DNA of 13,303 bases from JACPSX01 sp035288405 [NCBI: bacterium] (GCA_035288405.1 DATEAK010000298.1:1-13303); one strand, 5' to 3'; shown: positions 1 through 8,322, numbered from the stretch's first letter. Translations and numbers: made by a program. The notes: generated from the letters alone by a model not told the origin.

Positions 1-27
1 CGAGCCGATCGCTCCAAAGGGGAAAAA

Positions 28-1164
28 ATGAAGGTACCGTTCCTCGATTTGAAGGCCCAATATGCCACGATTCGAGAGGAAGTGCGGGTCGTCGTGGACG
101 GGGTCTGCGACAGTCAGCAGTTCATCCTGGGGAAAACGGTAGAGGCTCTGGAGAAAGAAATCGCCGCGTTTTGTGAGGCTCAGCATGCAGTAGGAGTTTC
201 CTCTGGGACGGATGCCTTATTGGTCTCTTTGATGGCTCTGGGAGTTAGCCCGGGCGACGAAGTGATCACGACGAGCTATAGCTTCTTTGCCACGGCGGGT
301 GTGATCAGCCGACTTGGGGCAAGGCCCGTTTTTGTAGATGTAGAGCCCGACACTCTGAATTTGGACGTGCGCCAAATCGAATCTCGGATCCGTCCCAGGA
401 CACGAGGGATTATCCCGGTGCATCTTTTCGGCCAGTGCGCCGATATGGACGAAGTTCTGAATCTAGCCAAACGGCATCAGCTCTGGGTGGTGGAAGATGC
501 GGCTCAGGCGATCGGGTCTCAGTACGATCTGGCGGGCTCGACTCGGAAGGCCGGAACGATGGGAACGCTGGGTTGCTTTTCTTTCTTTCCCAGTAAGACC
601 CTCGGGGGGTTCGGGGACGGCGGCATGGTGGTGACGAACGACAAGGAGCTGGCTGAGAGAGTGGAAATCTTGCGCACCCATGGCTCCAAACCCAAGTACT
701 ACCATGCCCTGATCGGAGGGAACTTCCGGCTCGATGCTTTGCAGGCAGCCATCTTGCGGGTAAAGCTCCCTCACGTGCCCAAGTGGATTGTGGCGCGTGT
801 GGAAAAATCGAGAATCTACGAGAGAGAGTTCCGTCGCCGCGGCTTACTCGGGACGATCGGTATTCCCATGACCAAAGTGGGGAGGGACCACACCTTTCAC
901 CAGTACGTCATCCGAGTGCCGCGCCGGGATGAATTGCAGCAGTTCCTAAAAGATGCAGGGGTTGATACGATGATTTACTATCCGGTCGCCTTGCATGCTC
1001 AGCCTTGTTTCGGTAGTTTAGGTTACCGGGAGGAAGATTGTCCGGTGGCGGCACGGGCGGCCAGGGAAACTCTGGCGCTGCCTATTTATCCGGAGTTGAG
1101 TGCCGAAGCGCAGGGTTATATCGTGGAGAAGATTGCAGAGTTCTATAAGCTGCCGACTGTTTGA
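28..1164 (+). CDS. DegT/DnrJ/EryC1/StrS family PLP-dependent sugar aminotransferase
   Basis: This is a 378-aa fold-type I PLP enzyme that transfers an amino group, usually from glutamate, onto a keto-sugar nucleotide used for surface polysaccharides. Family landmarks are in order: FLDLKAQY at 5-12, GTDAL at 60-64, the cofactor Asp in VEDAAQ (D157), SFFPSK with the Schiff-base Lys190, GDGG at 196-199, and the GGNFRLDALQAAIL stretch at 230-243. The SFFPSK motif and overall layout resemble WbpE-type enzymes, which act on UDP-3-oxo-GlcNAc(A), but the exact sugar cannot be read from sequence. The ATG is preceded by AAAGGGG. The 27 nt upstream are open in a frame that would end at TGA 29-31, so an upstream gene may overlap this start by ATGA. 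The FmdB-type gene follows after 50 nt. The family assignment is firm and the substrate unknown. Confidence 0.93.
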   Translation: MKVPFLDLKAQYATIREEVRVVVDGVCDSQQFILGKTVEALEKEIAAFCEAQHAVGVSSGTDALLVSLMALGVSPGDEVITTSYSFFATAGVISRLGARPVFVDVEPDTLNLDVRQIESRIRPRTRGIIPVHLFGQCADMDEVLNLAKRHQLWVVEDAAQAIGSQYDLAGSTRKAGTMGTLGCFSFFPSKTLGGFGDGGMVVTNDKELAERVEILRTHGSKPKYYHALIGGNFRLDALQAAILRVKLPHVPKWIVARVEKSRIYEREFRRRGLLGTIGIPMTKVGRDHTFHQYVIRVPRRDELQQFLKDAGVDTMIYYPVALHAQPCFGSLGYREEDCPVAARAARETLALPIYPELSAEAQGYIVEKIAEFYKLPTV

Positions 1165-1214
1165 ACGAGGCCCGGCATGTTTTGAGCTGTTCTTTTGCAG
1201 GGGGATCGAGCCGT

Positions 1215-1598
1215 ATGCCCATCTTTGAATATATTTGCCACGATTGCCGGAAGAAATTTTCCCTCCTGGTTGGAGTATCGGCCCATGGGGTTGCCTCTTG
1301 TTGCCCGAAGTGTGGGGGGACCAATTATACGAAGTTGATTTCCCGCATCGCTCGGGTGCGTTCCGAAGAGGCGATCATGGAGGATCTGGCGGATCCGACA
1401 AAGATCGGGAACCCCGAGAATCCTCGGGACCTGGCCCGCTGGGCCAGAAAAATGGGGAGTGCCCTGGGTGAAGAGGGTGGTGAGAATTTTGACGCCATGG
1501 TGGATGAAATGATGGAAGGAGAATCCCATGGCGGGAAAGAAGACCCCTCCGGATACTCAGGGGGCGAGGATTCGGGCGATTTCGCCGACGAATTGTGA
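1215..1598 (+). CDS. FmdB-family zinc-ribbon protein
   Basis: This 127-aa protein opens with MPIFEYICHDC, the signature of the FmdB/CxxC_CxxC_SSSS regulatory-protein family. Two CxxC knuckles (C8/C11 and C30/C33) should form one zinc ribbon over the first 35 or so residues. The glycine that often follows the first CxxC is an arginine here. The rest is polar, with a Gly/Asp/Glu-rich and probably disordered tail from about residue 95. I chose ATG 1215 because AGGGGGA lies at the right distance (1199-1205). The frame stays open back to TTG 1161, which would add 18 residues unlike the family. FmdB proteins are small and poorly understood; one was named from a formamidase cluster, and nothing here points to that substrate. 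It lies 50 nt after the aminotransferase gene and may be cotranscribed with it. Confidence 0.85.
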   Translation: MPIFEYICHDCRKKFSLLVGVSAHGVASCCPKCGGTNYTKLISRIARVRSEEAIMEDLADPTKIGNPENPRDLARWARKMGSALGEEGGENFDAMVDEMMEGESHGGKEDPSGYSGGEDSGDFADEL

Positions 1599-1900
1599 GC
1601 CGAAACCCAGCGGGAGGCTATGTTCCCTTGTCCCGGCCCTGAGGACCACCGCCTCTGTTTTGTCCCGGAGGAGAGCATCCCGGTTCTTGCCGAACGGATC
1701 CTAGTCCAGGTCCCTCCGGCCTGCTCCGGCGTCCCGTTCCCTCTAGGCTTTTCCCCTTAACGCGGATATTTTGGGCACTACGAATCTGGTGTCTGTTATG
1801 TGCATTATTGTGCTGCCGCGCCGACCGGGAACCTCTTTCAGAACGTCTCGGACACGGGCAATAGAGTTCATCTCCAGGAATTTCGGGTGACGGAGTGAAG
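1599..1900. other. Intergenic region between the fmdB-type gene and priA
   Basis: This is the longest stretch without a convincing gene, about 300 bp. I see no intrinsic terminator with a U-tract, no RNA gene and no repeat family. It contains a weak sigma70-like promoter (1771-1799). A 46-codon open frame (1620-1760) has a GGGAGG only 2 nt before its ATG and no recognisable product. Confidence 0.5.
1771..1799 (+). promoter_or_regulatory. Weak candidate promoter for priA
   Basis: TTGGGC and TGTTAT are separated by 17 bp, with 3/6 and 4/6 matches to the sigma70 -35 and -10 hexamers. Transcription would start near 1806 and leave a leader of about 95 nt before priA. The long gap after the previous gene makes a promoter likely somewhere in this region, but this particular match could be chance. 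Confidence 0.3.
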
Positions 1901-3925
1901 ATGACTGAAGGCGAAATTCATCGATTTATTGATGTGGTGGTCGAAGCCCCAATTGACCACTCTTTGACTTACAAGGTTCCGGCAGCATTGCTAGGGAAGG
2001 TCCAAATCGCCTGTCGTGTCCGGGTTCCCCTGGGCCGTCGCAGAGTCGTCGGCTATGTGATTGCGCAAGTGGCGGCTCCTCCGCCAAAAGTCCTAAACCC
2101 CAGGGAGATTTACGAAGTTATTGACTCGCAACCGATCCTGGGGCCCGATCTCATGGAGTTCACGCACTGGATGTCTACCTACTACTGTGCTCCCTGGGGA
2201 GAGGTGATAAAAAGAGCCGTGCTTAGGAAAATCAAACCGCTCCCGGCCTCGGGAGAGTCGAGGCTTTCTCCCGCAGAGTCTGCAAAGACCATCCTCTCCC
2301 CCGTTACGTTGACTTCTGCCCAGCAGCAAGCTGTGACGCTGATTTCCGATCGCCTGGCCCGCCACGAGTTTCACCCTTTCTTGCTCCATGGAATTACCGG
2401 AAGCGGAAAGACCGAAGTCTATCTCCGGGTCATTGAGGAAGGATTGGCCAGAGGGCGGGGAGCCATTGTCTTGGTTCCGGAAATCTCCATGACCCCGCAA
2501 ATCCTGCAGCGGTTCAGTGAGCGCTTCGGTGAACGAATCGCCGTCCTTCATAGCGGTTTGAAAGCGGCCGAGCGCCTTGCCGAGTGGGAAAAAATCCGCT
2601 CTGGCCGGTGCGATGTGGTCATCGGCGCACGGTCGGCCCTTTTCGCTCCGGTAACAAACCTGGGGGTGGTGGTTGTGGATGAGGAGCACGACCCCTCTTA
2701 CAAACAGGAGGAAACTCCGCGCTACCACGGACGAGACAGCGCCCTGATGCGAGCAAAGCTGGCACAGGCTGTGGCCATTCTGGGATCGGCGACACCTTCC
2801 TTGGAATCTTTTTATAACGCCGAGCTGGGACGCTACACGTACCTGTCGCTTCCCGAGCGTGTCGAGGATCGCCGCCTGCCTCAAGTGCGAATCGTCGATC
2901 TTCGCCAACGGGAAAACACGGAGGGGAGCATTCTGTCGACCCCTCTCCGAGAAGCCGTTCAAGCCCGATTGGAGAGGAGGGAACAGACCCTCCTGTTTTT
3001 GAACCGGAGGGGATTTGCGACCTACATCCAGTGCCTGGATTGCGGTACCGTGTTGCTATGCCCAAACTGCCAAGTTTCTCTCGTTTATCATGCCGCCCGG
3101 GCGGTTCTGAGTTGTCATTATTGTGGTTTCCAGCGCCAGGCCCCCGAACACTGTCCGGAATGCCAGGGGATCAAGATCTCCTACCGGGGACTCGGTACGC
3201 AGCGGGTGGAGCGCGAGGTCGCTCGTCTTTTTCCGCAGGCTCAAGTTGCTCGCCTGGACCGGGATACAAGCCGGAAGAAGGGAGAGATCCCCCGCATTCT
3301 TTCTCGGTTAGCGGCAGGGGAGATTGATATTCTCATCGGCACACAGATGATCACCAAAGGGCACGACTATCCGGGCATCACTCTGGTTGGGGTCATCTTG
3401 GCCGACTCGGCCCTTCATCTCCCTGATTTTCGCGCCTCGGAACACAACTTCCAGATCCTGACCCAGGTGGCCGGCCGCGCTGGCCGAGGCGACATTTCCG
3501 GCGAGGTGATCATCCAAACTTACCATCCGGAGACCCATAGCATCGCCTGCGCGGCCAACCACGACTACGAACAGTTTTGCCGAAGAGAGTTGAGTTTGCG
3601 CCAACGCCTGGGCTACCCCCCATATCGGCGGATCCTTTTGCTGAAGATCGAGGGTCACAATGCGGAGAAGGTGGAAAAAGCGGCTCGTGGATTCGCGGAA
3701 GTTTTGCGAAAGGAGAGCGGACGAAAAAAGGGGATTGATATTCTGGGGCCGGCACCCGGCACGATTCCCCGCTTGAAGAACCGCTATCGCTGGCATCTCC
3801 TGATGAGGGGAGAGAGCGCCCAGGGTCTTCAGGAAACGCTGCGGGGGGCGATCTCATCCTATTCTGACGGTTGGGGGGGAACCGTACGTCTGATTGTGGA
3901 TGTGGATCCAGTGGACTTCGTGTGA
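1901..3925 (+). CDS. priA: Primosomal protein N' (replication restart helicase PriA)
   Basis: PriA is the superfamily 2 DNA helicase that recognises stalled forks and starts reloading of the replicative helicase. This 674-aa protein has the N-terminal 3'-end-binding domain (about 1-100), Walker A GITGSGKT at 164-171, DEEH at 260-263, GSATPS at 295-300, eight zinc-binding cysteines (378, 381, 387, 390, 405, 408, 418, 421), the GTQMITKGHDY motif at 480-490, and the arginine-finger motif QVAGRAGRG at 522-530, followed by the PriA C-terminal domain. Only about 30-40 residues link the N-terminal domain to the helicase, so the winged-helix domain of E. coli PriA (about 730 aa) appears to be missing. 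ATG 1901 has GGAG five nt upstream. GTG 1895 in the same frame is the alternative and would add two residues. Confidence 0.97.
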   Translation: MTEGEIHRFIDVVVEAPIDHSLTYKVPAALLGKVQIACRVRVPLGRRRVVGYVIAQVAAPPPKVLNPREIYEVIDSQPILGPDLMEFTHWMSTYYCAPWGEVIKRAVLRKIKPLPASGESRLSPAESAKTILSPVTLTSAQQQAVTLISDRLARHEFHPFLLHGITGSGKTEVYLRVIEEGLARGRGAIVLVPEISMTPQILQRFSERFGERIAVLHSGLKAAERLAEWEKIRSGRCDVVIGARSALFAPVTNLGVVVVDEEHDPSYKQEETPRYHGRDSALMRAKLAQAVAILGSATPSLESFYNAELGRYTYLSLPERVEDRRLPQVRIVDLRQRENTEGSILSTPLREAVQARLERREQTLLFLNRRGFATYIQCLDCGTVLLCPNCQVSLVYHAARAVLSCHYCGFQRQAPEHCPECQGIKISYRGLGTQRVEREVARLFPQAQVARLDRDTSRKKGEIPRILSRLAAGEIDILIGTQMITKGHDYPGITLVGVILADSALHLPDFRASEHNFQILTQVAGRAGRGDISGEVIIQTYHPETHSIACAANHDYEQFCRRELSLRQRLGYPPYRRILLLKIEGHNAEKVEKAARGFAEVLRKESGRKKGIDILGPAPGTIPRLKNRYRWHLLMRGESAQGLQETLRGAISSYSDGWGGTVRLIVDVDPVDFV

Positions 3926-3967
3926 ACTCCGAACCTGCGGTGTTTACGGTGGTCGATGCCGGAGTTC
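3924..3967. repeat. Inverted repeat after priA
   Basis: GAACTCCG (3924-3931) and CGGAGTTC (3960-3967) are perfect inverted arms of 8 bp around a 28-nt spacer, starting inside the priA stop codon. No T-run follows, so it is not a standard intrinsic terminator. It could be an RNA stem at the end of the priA transcript, a protein-binding site upstream of the def promoter, or chance. Confidence 0.35.
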
Positions 3968-3988
3968 GGGGAAAATGTGGAATTGGCC

Positions 3989-4017
3989 TTGAATTTGCTG
4001 AGGAAATGCCGTATAAA
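3989..4017 (+). promoter_or_regulatory. Sigma70-type promoter upstream of def
   Basis: TTGAAT and TATAAA are separated by exactly 17 bp, matching the -35 at 4/6 and the -10 at 5/6. Transcription would begin near 4024, about 49 nt before the def start. The site lies in the 147-nt priA-def gap, while the genes downstream are packed at -8 to +3 nt. It is therefore a likely promoter for a def-fmt-rsmB-PASTA-rpe transcript. Confidence 0.6.
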
Positions 4018-4072
4018 CACACCATAGCAGGTGGAAAAGAGGCCACGAATCCTGCAGTGTAAGGGGGGAGAG

Positions 4073-4594
4073 ATGGCTGTTTTGCCCATACGAATTTATC
4101 CGGATCCGGTGCTCCTGAAAAAAGCCAAGCCTGTGCAAGCGGTTACTCCCGAGATCCGTAAGCTCGTCACGGACATGACCGACACCCTGTACGACGCCCC
4201 TGGAATCGGACTGGCGGCTCCTCAAGTGGGGGTTTCCCTGCGGGTGATTGTTGCCGATCCGAGCAGCCGGGATCACACGAGCGAACTCCAGGCTCTGATC
4301 AATCCGGTCATCCTATGGGCGGAAGGTGAAGAGACACTGGAGGAGGGGTGTCTGAGTCTGCCGAACATTACGGAAGAAGTGACTCGACCGGCGCGCATTC
4401 GGGTGTCTGCCTGGGATCGGGATGGGAAGGACCTTCAATTTGAAACGGATGGTCTCCTGGCCCGCGTCATCCAGCACGAGATTGATCATTTGGAAGGGAT
4501 CGTTATTTTGGACCACTTGGGGAAGGCCAAAAGAGACCTGCTCAAGAAGAAGCTGATCAAGAAGCAAAAGGAGTTGGCGGAAGCGAGGATGTGA
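4073..4594 (+). CDS. def: Peptide deformylase
   Basis: This cytosolic metalloenzyme removes the formyl group from the N-terminal Met of nascent proteins. The 173-aa sequence has all three family motifs: GIGLAAPQVG (44-53), EGCLSLP (91-97) with metal ligand C93, and HEIDH (135-139), where H135 and H139 bind the metal and E136 is the catalytic base. It ends in a Lys-rich helix typical of type 1 enzymes. ATG 4073 has a GGGGGGAG ribosome-binding site just upstream. The frame stays open to GTG 4031, but the extra 14 residues are not family-like. The def stop is followed 2 nt later by the chosen fmt start, the common def-fmt pairing that couples deformylation with formylation of initiator tRNA. Confidence 0.97.
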   Translation: MAVLPIRIYPDPVLLKKAKPVQAVTPEIRKLVTDMTDTLYDAPGIGLAAPQVGVSLRVIVADPSSRDHTSELQALINPVILWAEGEETLEEGCLSLPNITEEVTRPARIRVSAWDRDGKDLQFETDGLLARVIQHEIDHLEGIVILDHLGKAKRDLLKKKLIKKQKELAEARM

Positions 4595-4596
4595 TT

Positions 4597-5535
4597 ATGG
4601 TCCTCATCTTCATGGGGACCCCCTCCTTTGCCGTCCCATCATTGAAAGCGCTGCTGCAAACGTCGCACCGGATCCCGGCTGTCGTCACTCAGACCGATAA
4701 ACCCAAGGGACGGGGGTTGAAGGTGGAATCCTCACCTGTCTCACTTTTGGCGAGATGCCACGGGATTCGCGTCCTGCAACCTGCCACACTCAAAGACGAC
4801 CAAGTCGTTTCCGAGCTTGTCTCTCTTTCCCCGGATCTGATTGTCGTCGTGGCCTATGGGAAGATTCTCCCGCCTGCGGTTCTACGGATTCCCCGGTTTG
4901 GTTGTATCAATCTGCACGCCTCCCTGCTTCCGAAATATCGCGGGGCCGCCCCCATCCAGTGGAGCCTGATCCGGGGCGAGAAAACCAGCGGAGTCACCAC
5001 GATGCTCATGGACGAGGGCATGGATACAGGACCGATCTTGTCTCAGGAAATGGTCCTGATTGAACCTCGGGATACGGCTGGTTCTCTGGCGGAGAAGCTC
5101 GCCGGGCGAGGAGCAGCTCTGCTGGTGAAAACGCTGGAAGATCTGGAGACTGGAGGGCTTCGGCCGATCCCTCAAAATAACGACGAGGCGACCTATGCGC
5201 CCCGTCTTACCAGGGAAGACGGCATGCTCCACTGGAGTGAGAACGCTGTGGCGTTGTGCAACCGCGTAAGGGGATTGAACCCGCGGCCTGGTGCCTTGAC
5301 GTTTTATCGAGGGCAAAGCCTGAAAATCCTGACCTGCCGCTCTTTGGCGAATAACAAGCCGGGAGTCCCCGGGGAGATTATCGATCTCATTCCGGAAGGC
5401 ATTGTCGTCAAGGCTGGAGAGGACGCCGTTCTTATCCTGGAGCTGCAGCCGCCGGGCCGCACTTTCATGTCCGCCTCCGCTTATCTGCGGGGACACCCTC
5501 TGACGGTAGGGGAAAGATTTCAAGATCATGCTTGA
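4597..5535 (+). CDS. fmt: Methionyl-tRNA formyltransferase
   Basis: Fmt transfers a formyl group from 10-formyltetrahydrofolate to Met-tRNA(fMet), supplying the substrate that Def later acts on. The 312-aa sequence starts with MVLIFMGTPSFAV. It carries KPKGRG near 36-40, the catalytic Asn and His in NLHASLLPKYRGAAPI (N105, H107), the catalytic Asp in MDTGPIL (D143), and a C-terminal OB-like tRNA-binding domain from about residue 205. Length is normal for the family. I chose ATG 4597, with GAGG 8 nt upstream. GTG 4591, which overlaps the def stop as GTGA, would add MI and is also possible. The 3' end overlaps rsmB by 8 nt. Confidence 0.96.
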   Translation: MVLIFMGTPSFAVPSLKALLQTSHRIPAVVTQTDKPKGRGLKVESSPVSLLARCHGIRVLQPATLKDDQVVSELVSLSPDLIVVVAYGKILPPAVLRIPRFGCINLHASLLPKYRGAAPIQWSLIRGEKTSGVTTMLMDEGMDTGPILSQEMVLIEPRDTAGSLAEKLAGRGAALLVKTLEDLETGGLRPIPQNNDEATYAPRLTREDGMLHWSENAVALCNRVRGLNPRPGALTFYRGQSLKILTCRSLANNKPGVPGEIIDLIPEGIVVKAGEDAVLILELQPPGRTFMSASAYLRGHPLTVGERFQDHA

Positions 5536-6883
5536 GACGAGTACGCTGAGCGCGCGGGAGATCGCACTCCGGGTTCTTCGCCAGCTGGAAGCCGGGCAGG
5601 CCACCTGTGACCGGCTCTTGCAGGATCTTCTCTCACGCTTGTCTCTCCCGGCCGTCGAACGGGGCTTGGCCGTGGAGTTGATCTACGGGGTGGAGAGATG
5701 GCGGGGGAAAATAGATTGGATCCTGGCGCAGGTGAGCCGCTATCCTTTGGTTGATTTGACCCCTTGGATACGCAATATCCTTCGTCTGGGCGCCTACCAG
5801 CTACTGTTTCTGGAAAGGGTTCCGGCGTCTGCCGCAGTAAACGAGGCCGTGAAGCTTGCCCACAGGCACGGGCACCCGGGGACAGCGAAATTAGTGAACG
5901 GTGTCTTGCGGGAGGTAGAGCGACGGAGGGAGAACTGGAAGGTGCTTGAACCGGGAGGGGATCCGGCCCACACATTGGCTGTTACGCACTCTCACCCGGA
6001 GTGGCTGGTCCGCCGCTGGATCCGGCGCTGGGGCTTGGAAAAAGCCGCTGCGATTTGCGCTACGAACAACCGCATCCCTCCCACTACAGTGAGGATTAAC
6101 ACCCTAAGAGTTGACAGAGACGAAGTCGAAAAACTCCTGTCCCGGGAAAAAGTGGAATTCTTCCGATGTTCCCTGTTCCGCGAGGCGCTTCATTTGAATT
6201 TGCACGGTGCGGTGACGGCGCTAACGGCGTTTCAAAAGGGGCTGTTCACGGTGCAGGACGAAGGAGCTATACTGGTTGCTCCTCTTCTCGATCCCGCGCC
6301 GGGAGATCGCATCTTAGAGATCTGTGCGGCTCCCGGGGGGAAGACCACCCATCTTGGGGAGAGAATGGAAAATCAGGGAGAGATTCTCGCCGTGGACCGG
6401 AGCCGTCGCCGTCTTTCCTTGCTTGAGGACAACTGCCGACGCCTGGGGTTGACCTTGGTGCGGCCGTTGGCAAGCGACATTCTCTCGCGTGCTCTCTCCG
6501 AAGGTCTATGGGAAAAGGTACTGGTGGACGTGCCCTGCTCAAACCTCGGGATGCTGCGTCGCAACCCGGACGCCCGCTGGTTACACCGGGAGGAAGATCT
6601 GGAGCGATTGCCCGTCACCCAACTGCAGATTCTGCGGAGTGCCGGTGATTATGTGGCTCCGCGGGGTGTCCTCGTCTATGCAACTTGTTCCAACGAGAAA
6701 GAGGAAAACGAAGGAGTGGTGTCCCAGTTCTTGCAGGAGAATCCGGGTTTTCATGTGGAGTCGGTGATGCCCTTCCTTCCTGCCGAGGCGGCCGGGGCGG
6801 TCGGCAGATCAGGATATCTTGAGGTGGTTCCGGGATGCGGGGAGGCCGGTGGGATTTTTGCCGCTCGCCTGCGCAGGTCGTAG
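5528..6883 (+). CDS. rsmB: 16S rRNA (cytosine(967)-C(5))-methyltransferase
   Basis: RsmB/Sun methylates C967 of 16S rRNA using S-adenosylmethionine. The 451-aa protein has an N-terminal NusB-like RNA-binding domain (about 5-135, with AVNEAVKLA at 103-111) and a Rossmann methyltransferase domain. In that domain are the SAM motif CAAPGGKTT (266-274), the acidic residue at the end of the next strand (D290), DVPCSNLG (334-341) and TCSNEKEENE (386-395). C387 of TCS is the expected catalytic nucleophile and C337 the product-release cysteine of m5C methyltransferases. Length matches the family. The start overlaps the fmt stop by 8 nt and has only a weak upstream purine run (AGGGGAAAG, about 12 nt away), so translation is probably coupled to fmt. 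Confidence 0.95.
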   Translation: MLETSTLSAREIALRVLRQLEAGQATCDRLLQDLLSRLSLPAVERGLAVELIYGVERWRGKIDWILAQVSRYPLVDLTPWIRNILRLGAYQLLFLERVPASAAVNEAVKLAHRHGHPGTAKLVNGVLREVERRRENWKVLEPGGDPAHTLAVTHSHPEWLVRRWIRRWGLEKAAAICATNNRIPPTTVRINTLRVDRDEVEKLLSREKVEFFRCSLFREALHLNLHGAVTALTAFQKGLFTVQDEGAILVAPLLDPAPGDRILEICAAPGGKTTHLGERMENQGEILAVDRSRRRLSLLEDNCRRLGLTLVRPLASDILSRALSEGLWEKVLVDVPCSNLGMLRRNPDARWLHREEDLERLPVTQLQILRSAGDYVAPRGVLVYATCSNEKEENEGVVSQFLQENPGFHVESVMPFLPAEAAGAVGRSGYLEVVPGCGEAGGIFAARLRRS

Positions 6884-6886
6884 ATC

Positions 6887-7597
6887 ATGGGGCGTACTCT
6901 TCGAATTCTCTTGATCGTGTTCCTATTCACGGTAGTGGGGGTAATGAGTAGCCTCGTGGTCATGAACCTTGTCATGCGCGGAGAAGAGGTCACCGTTCCT
7001 GATCTCGTGGGCAAAGATGTAATCAGCGCACTGGATATGTTGTCGAAACGGGGGCTCAACTTAAAAATTGTAGGGCGAGAATATACGGACCAGTTTCCCA
7101 AGGATGTCATTTCCAGTCAGGAACCCGAGGCTCAGCGTGCTGTGCGCAAAGGGCGTGACGTACGCATCATGATCAGCTTGGGAAGTCGTCAGATCACGGT
7201 TCCAAACCTGATCGGGGAGAGTTACCGGCGGGCCGAAATCGTCTTGCGACAAAACAGTCTCGCTCTGGGACGGATTTCCAGGGTGTATGACCGTCAGATT
7301 GAGAAGGATCTAGTGGTGGCTCAAAGCCCGGCGCCGCGGAGAGTCTCCAGTGGGGGAACTTCTGTGGATGTCCTGGTCAGCCTGGGGACCCCGCCGGCCC
7401 GGTATCTGACCCCGGATCTGATCGGGATCCCGGTGGAGCGTGTCCAAGCCGCGTTGAGCCAGTACGGGATACGAGTCGAGGTGGCGGGCAGCGAAGCTTA
7501 TGCTGGGGTTGCTCCGGGGTCGATCATTCGCCAACAGCCACCCTTCGGGCACCTGCTTTCCAACGGAGAGATGATCCGGGTTTTTGTTTCCCGCTAG
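6887..7597 (+). CDS. Membrane-anchored PASTA-domain protein (three repeats)
   Basis: This 236-aa protein has one hydrophobic segment near the N-terminus (about 5-27) behind a short Arg-containing head. It then has three tandem PASTA repeats (about 35-99, 103-168, 173-235), each opening with a VPDLVG/VPNLIG/TPDLIG motif and closing with a strand such as VRIMISLGS. The topology predicts a cytoplasmic head and an outward-facing repeat region. PASTA domains usually sit on penicillin-binding proteins or Ser/Thr kinases and bind muropeptides or lipid II. Here there is no kinase or transpeptidase, so a structural or peptidoglycan-sensing role is only an inference. It starts 3 nt after the rsmB stop and precedes rpe by 50 nt, so it is most likely made with these housekeeping proteins. 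Domain identity is firm and function unknown. Confidence 0.9.
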   Translation: MGRTLRILLIVFLFTVVGVMSSLVVMNLVMRGEEVTVPDLVGKDVISALDMLSKRGLNLKIVGREYTDQFPKDVISSQEPEAQRAVRKGRDVRIMISLGSRQITVPNLIGESYRRAEIVLRQNSLALGRISRVYDRQIEKDLVVAQSPAPRRVSSGGTSVDVLVSLGTPPARYLTPDLIGIPVERVQAALSQYGIRVEVAGSEAYAGVAPGSIIRQQPPFGHLLSNGEMIRVFVSR

Positions 7598-7647
7598 CTG
7601 GGTCGATTGAAGGCACGTCGACTCCGCCCATGGAGGAGAGGGCTGCG

Positions 7648-8322
7648 ATGATCAAGATTGCCCCGTCGATCCTGTCAGCGGACTTCAGCCGATTGGGCGA
7701 AGAGGTGAAAAGCGTGGAAAAGGCCGGCGCCGATATGATCCATGTCGACGTCATGGATGGGCATTTTGTTCCCAATTTGACGATAGGGCCCCTGGTCGTA
7801 GAGGCGGTTCGGCGTGTCACGGCTCTTCCTTTAGACGTCCATCTTATGATGCTCAACCCCGATGATTTCATCGAGGACTTCGTGCGCGCGGGAAGTTCCT
7901 GGATCACGGTCCATGTGGAAGTCTGTCATCACTTGCAACGGACTTTGCAGCGGATCAAGGACCTGGGGGTGAAAGCGGGTGTGGCCCTAAATCCGGCTAC
8001 CCCTTTGACGTCGCTTGACTGTATCTTGGATGAGGCCGACTTGGTCTTGGTCATGTCGGTCAATCCAGGCTTCGGAGGGCAGAGTTTCCTAAGTGGGGTC
8101 CTCCCTAAAATCGAGCACCTGCGGCGGGAATTGGACCGGCGAAAGAGCAAGACGGAGATTGAGGTCGATGGCGGGATTCATCCAGACACAGCTCTCCAGG
8201 TAAGGAGGGCCGGAGCCAGTATCTTGGTGGCAGGCTCTGCCATTTTCCACGGCCGGGATTATCGCCAGACCATCAATCTCTTGCGCGGAAATTCCGGACC
8301 CCGGAAAACTCGAAAAAGATAG
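7648..8322 (+). CDS. rpe: Ribulose-phosphate 3-epimerase
   Basis: Rpe interconverts D-ribulose 5-phosphate and D-xylulose 5-phosphate in the pentose phosphate pathway and the Calvin cycle. The 224-aa TIM-barrel sequence begins MIKIAPSILSADFSRLG. Conserved elements include HVDVMDGHFVPNLTIGP (32-48), DVHLMM (63-68), NPGFGGQSF (139-147), EVDGGI (172-177) and VAGSAIF (194-200). The metal ligands H32, D34, H65 and D174 are present, and D34 and D174 are the acid/base pair. I chose ATG 7648 because the strong GGAGGAGAGG at 7632-7641 is its ribosome-binding site. ATG 7630 in the same frame would place that site inside the gene. The last ten or so residues are basic and variable. Confidence 0.96.
   Translation: MIKIAPSILSADFSRLGEEVKSVEKAGADMIHVDVMDGHFVPNLTIGPLVVEAVRRVTALPLDVHLMMLNPDDFIEDFVRAGSSWITVHVEVCHHLQRTLQRIKDLGVKAGVALNPATPLTSLDCILDEADLVLVMSVNPGFGGQSFLSGVLPKIEHLRRELDRRKSKTEIEVDGGIHPDTALQVRRAGASILVAGSAIFHGRDYRQTINLLRGNSGPRKTRKR

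Noticed and set aside
1620-1760. 46-codon open frame after the fmdB-type gene, starting MFPCPGPEDH
   Set aside because: The GGGAGG is only 2 nt from the ATG, the product is Pro-rich with no known motif, and the frame is short enough to occur by chance.
2093-2962. Minus-strand open frame of 289 codons inside priA
   Set aside because: priA is unmistakable on the plus strand; the reverse translation is low-complexity and has no recognisable motif.
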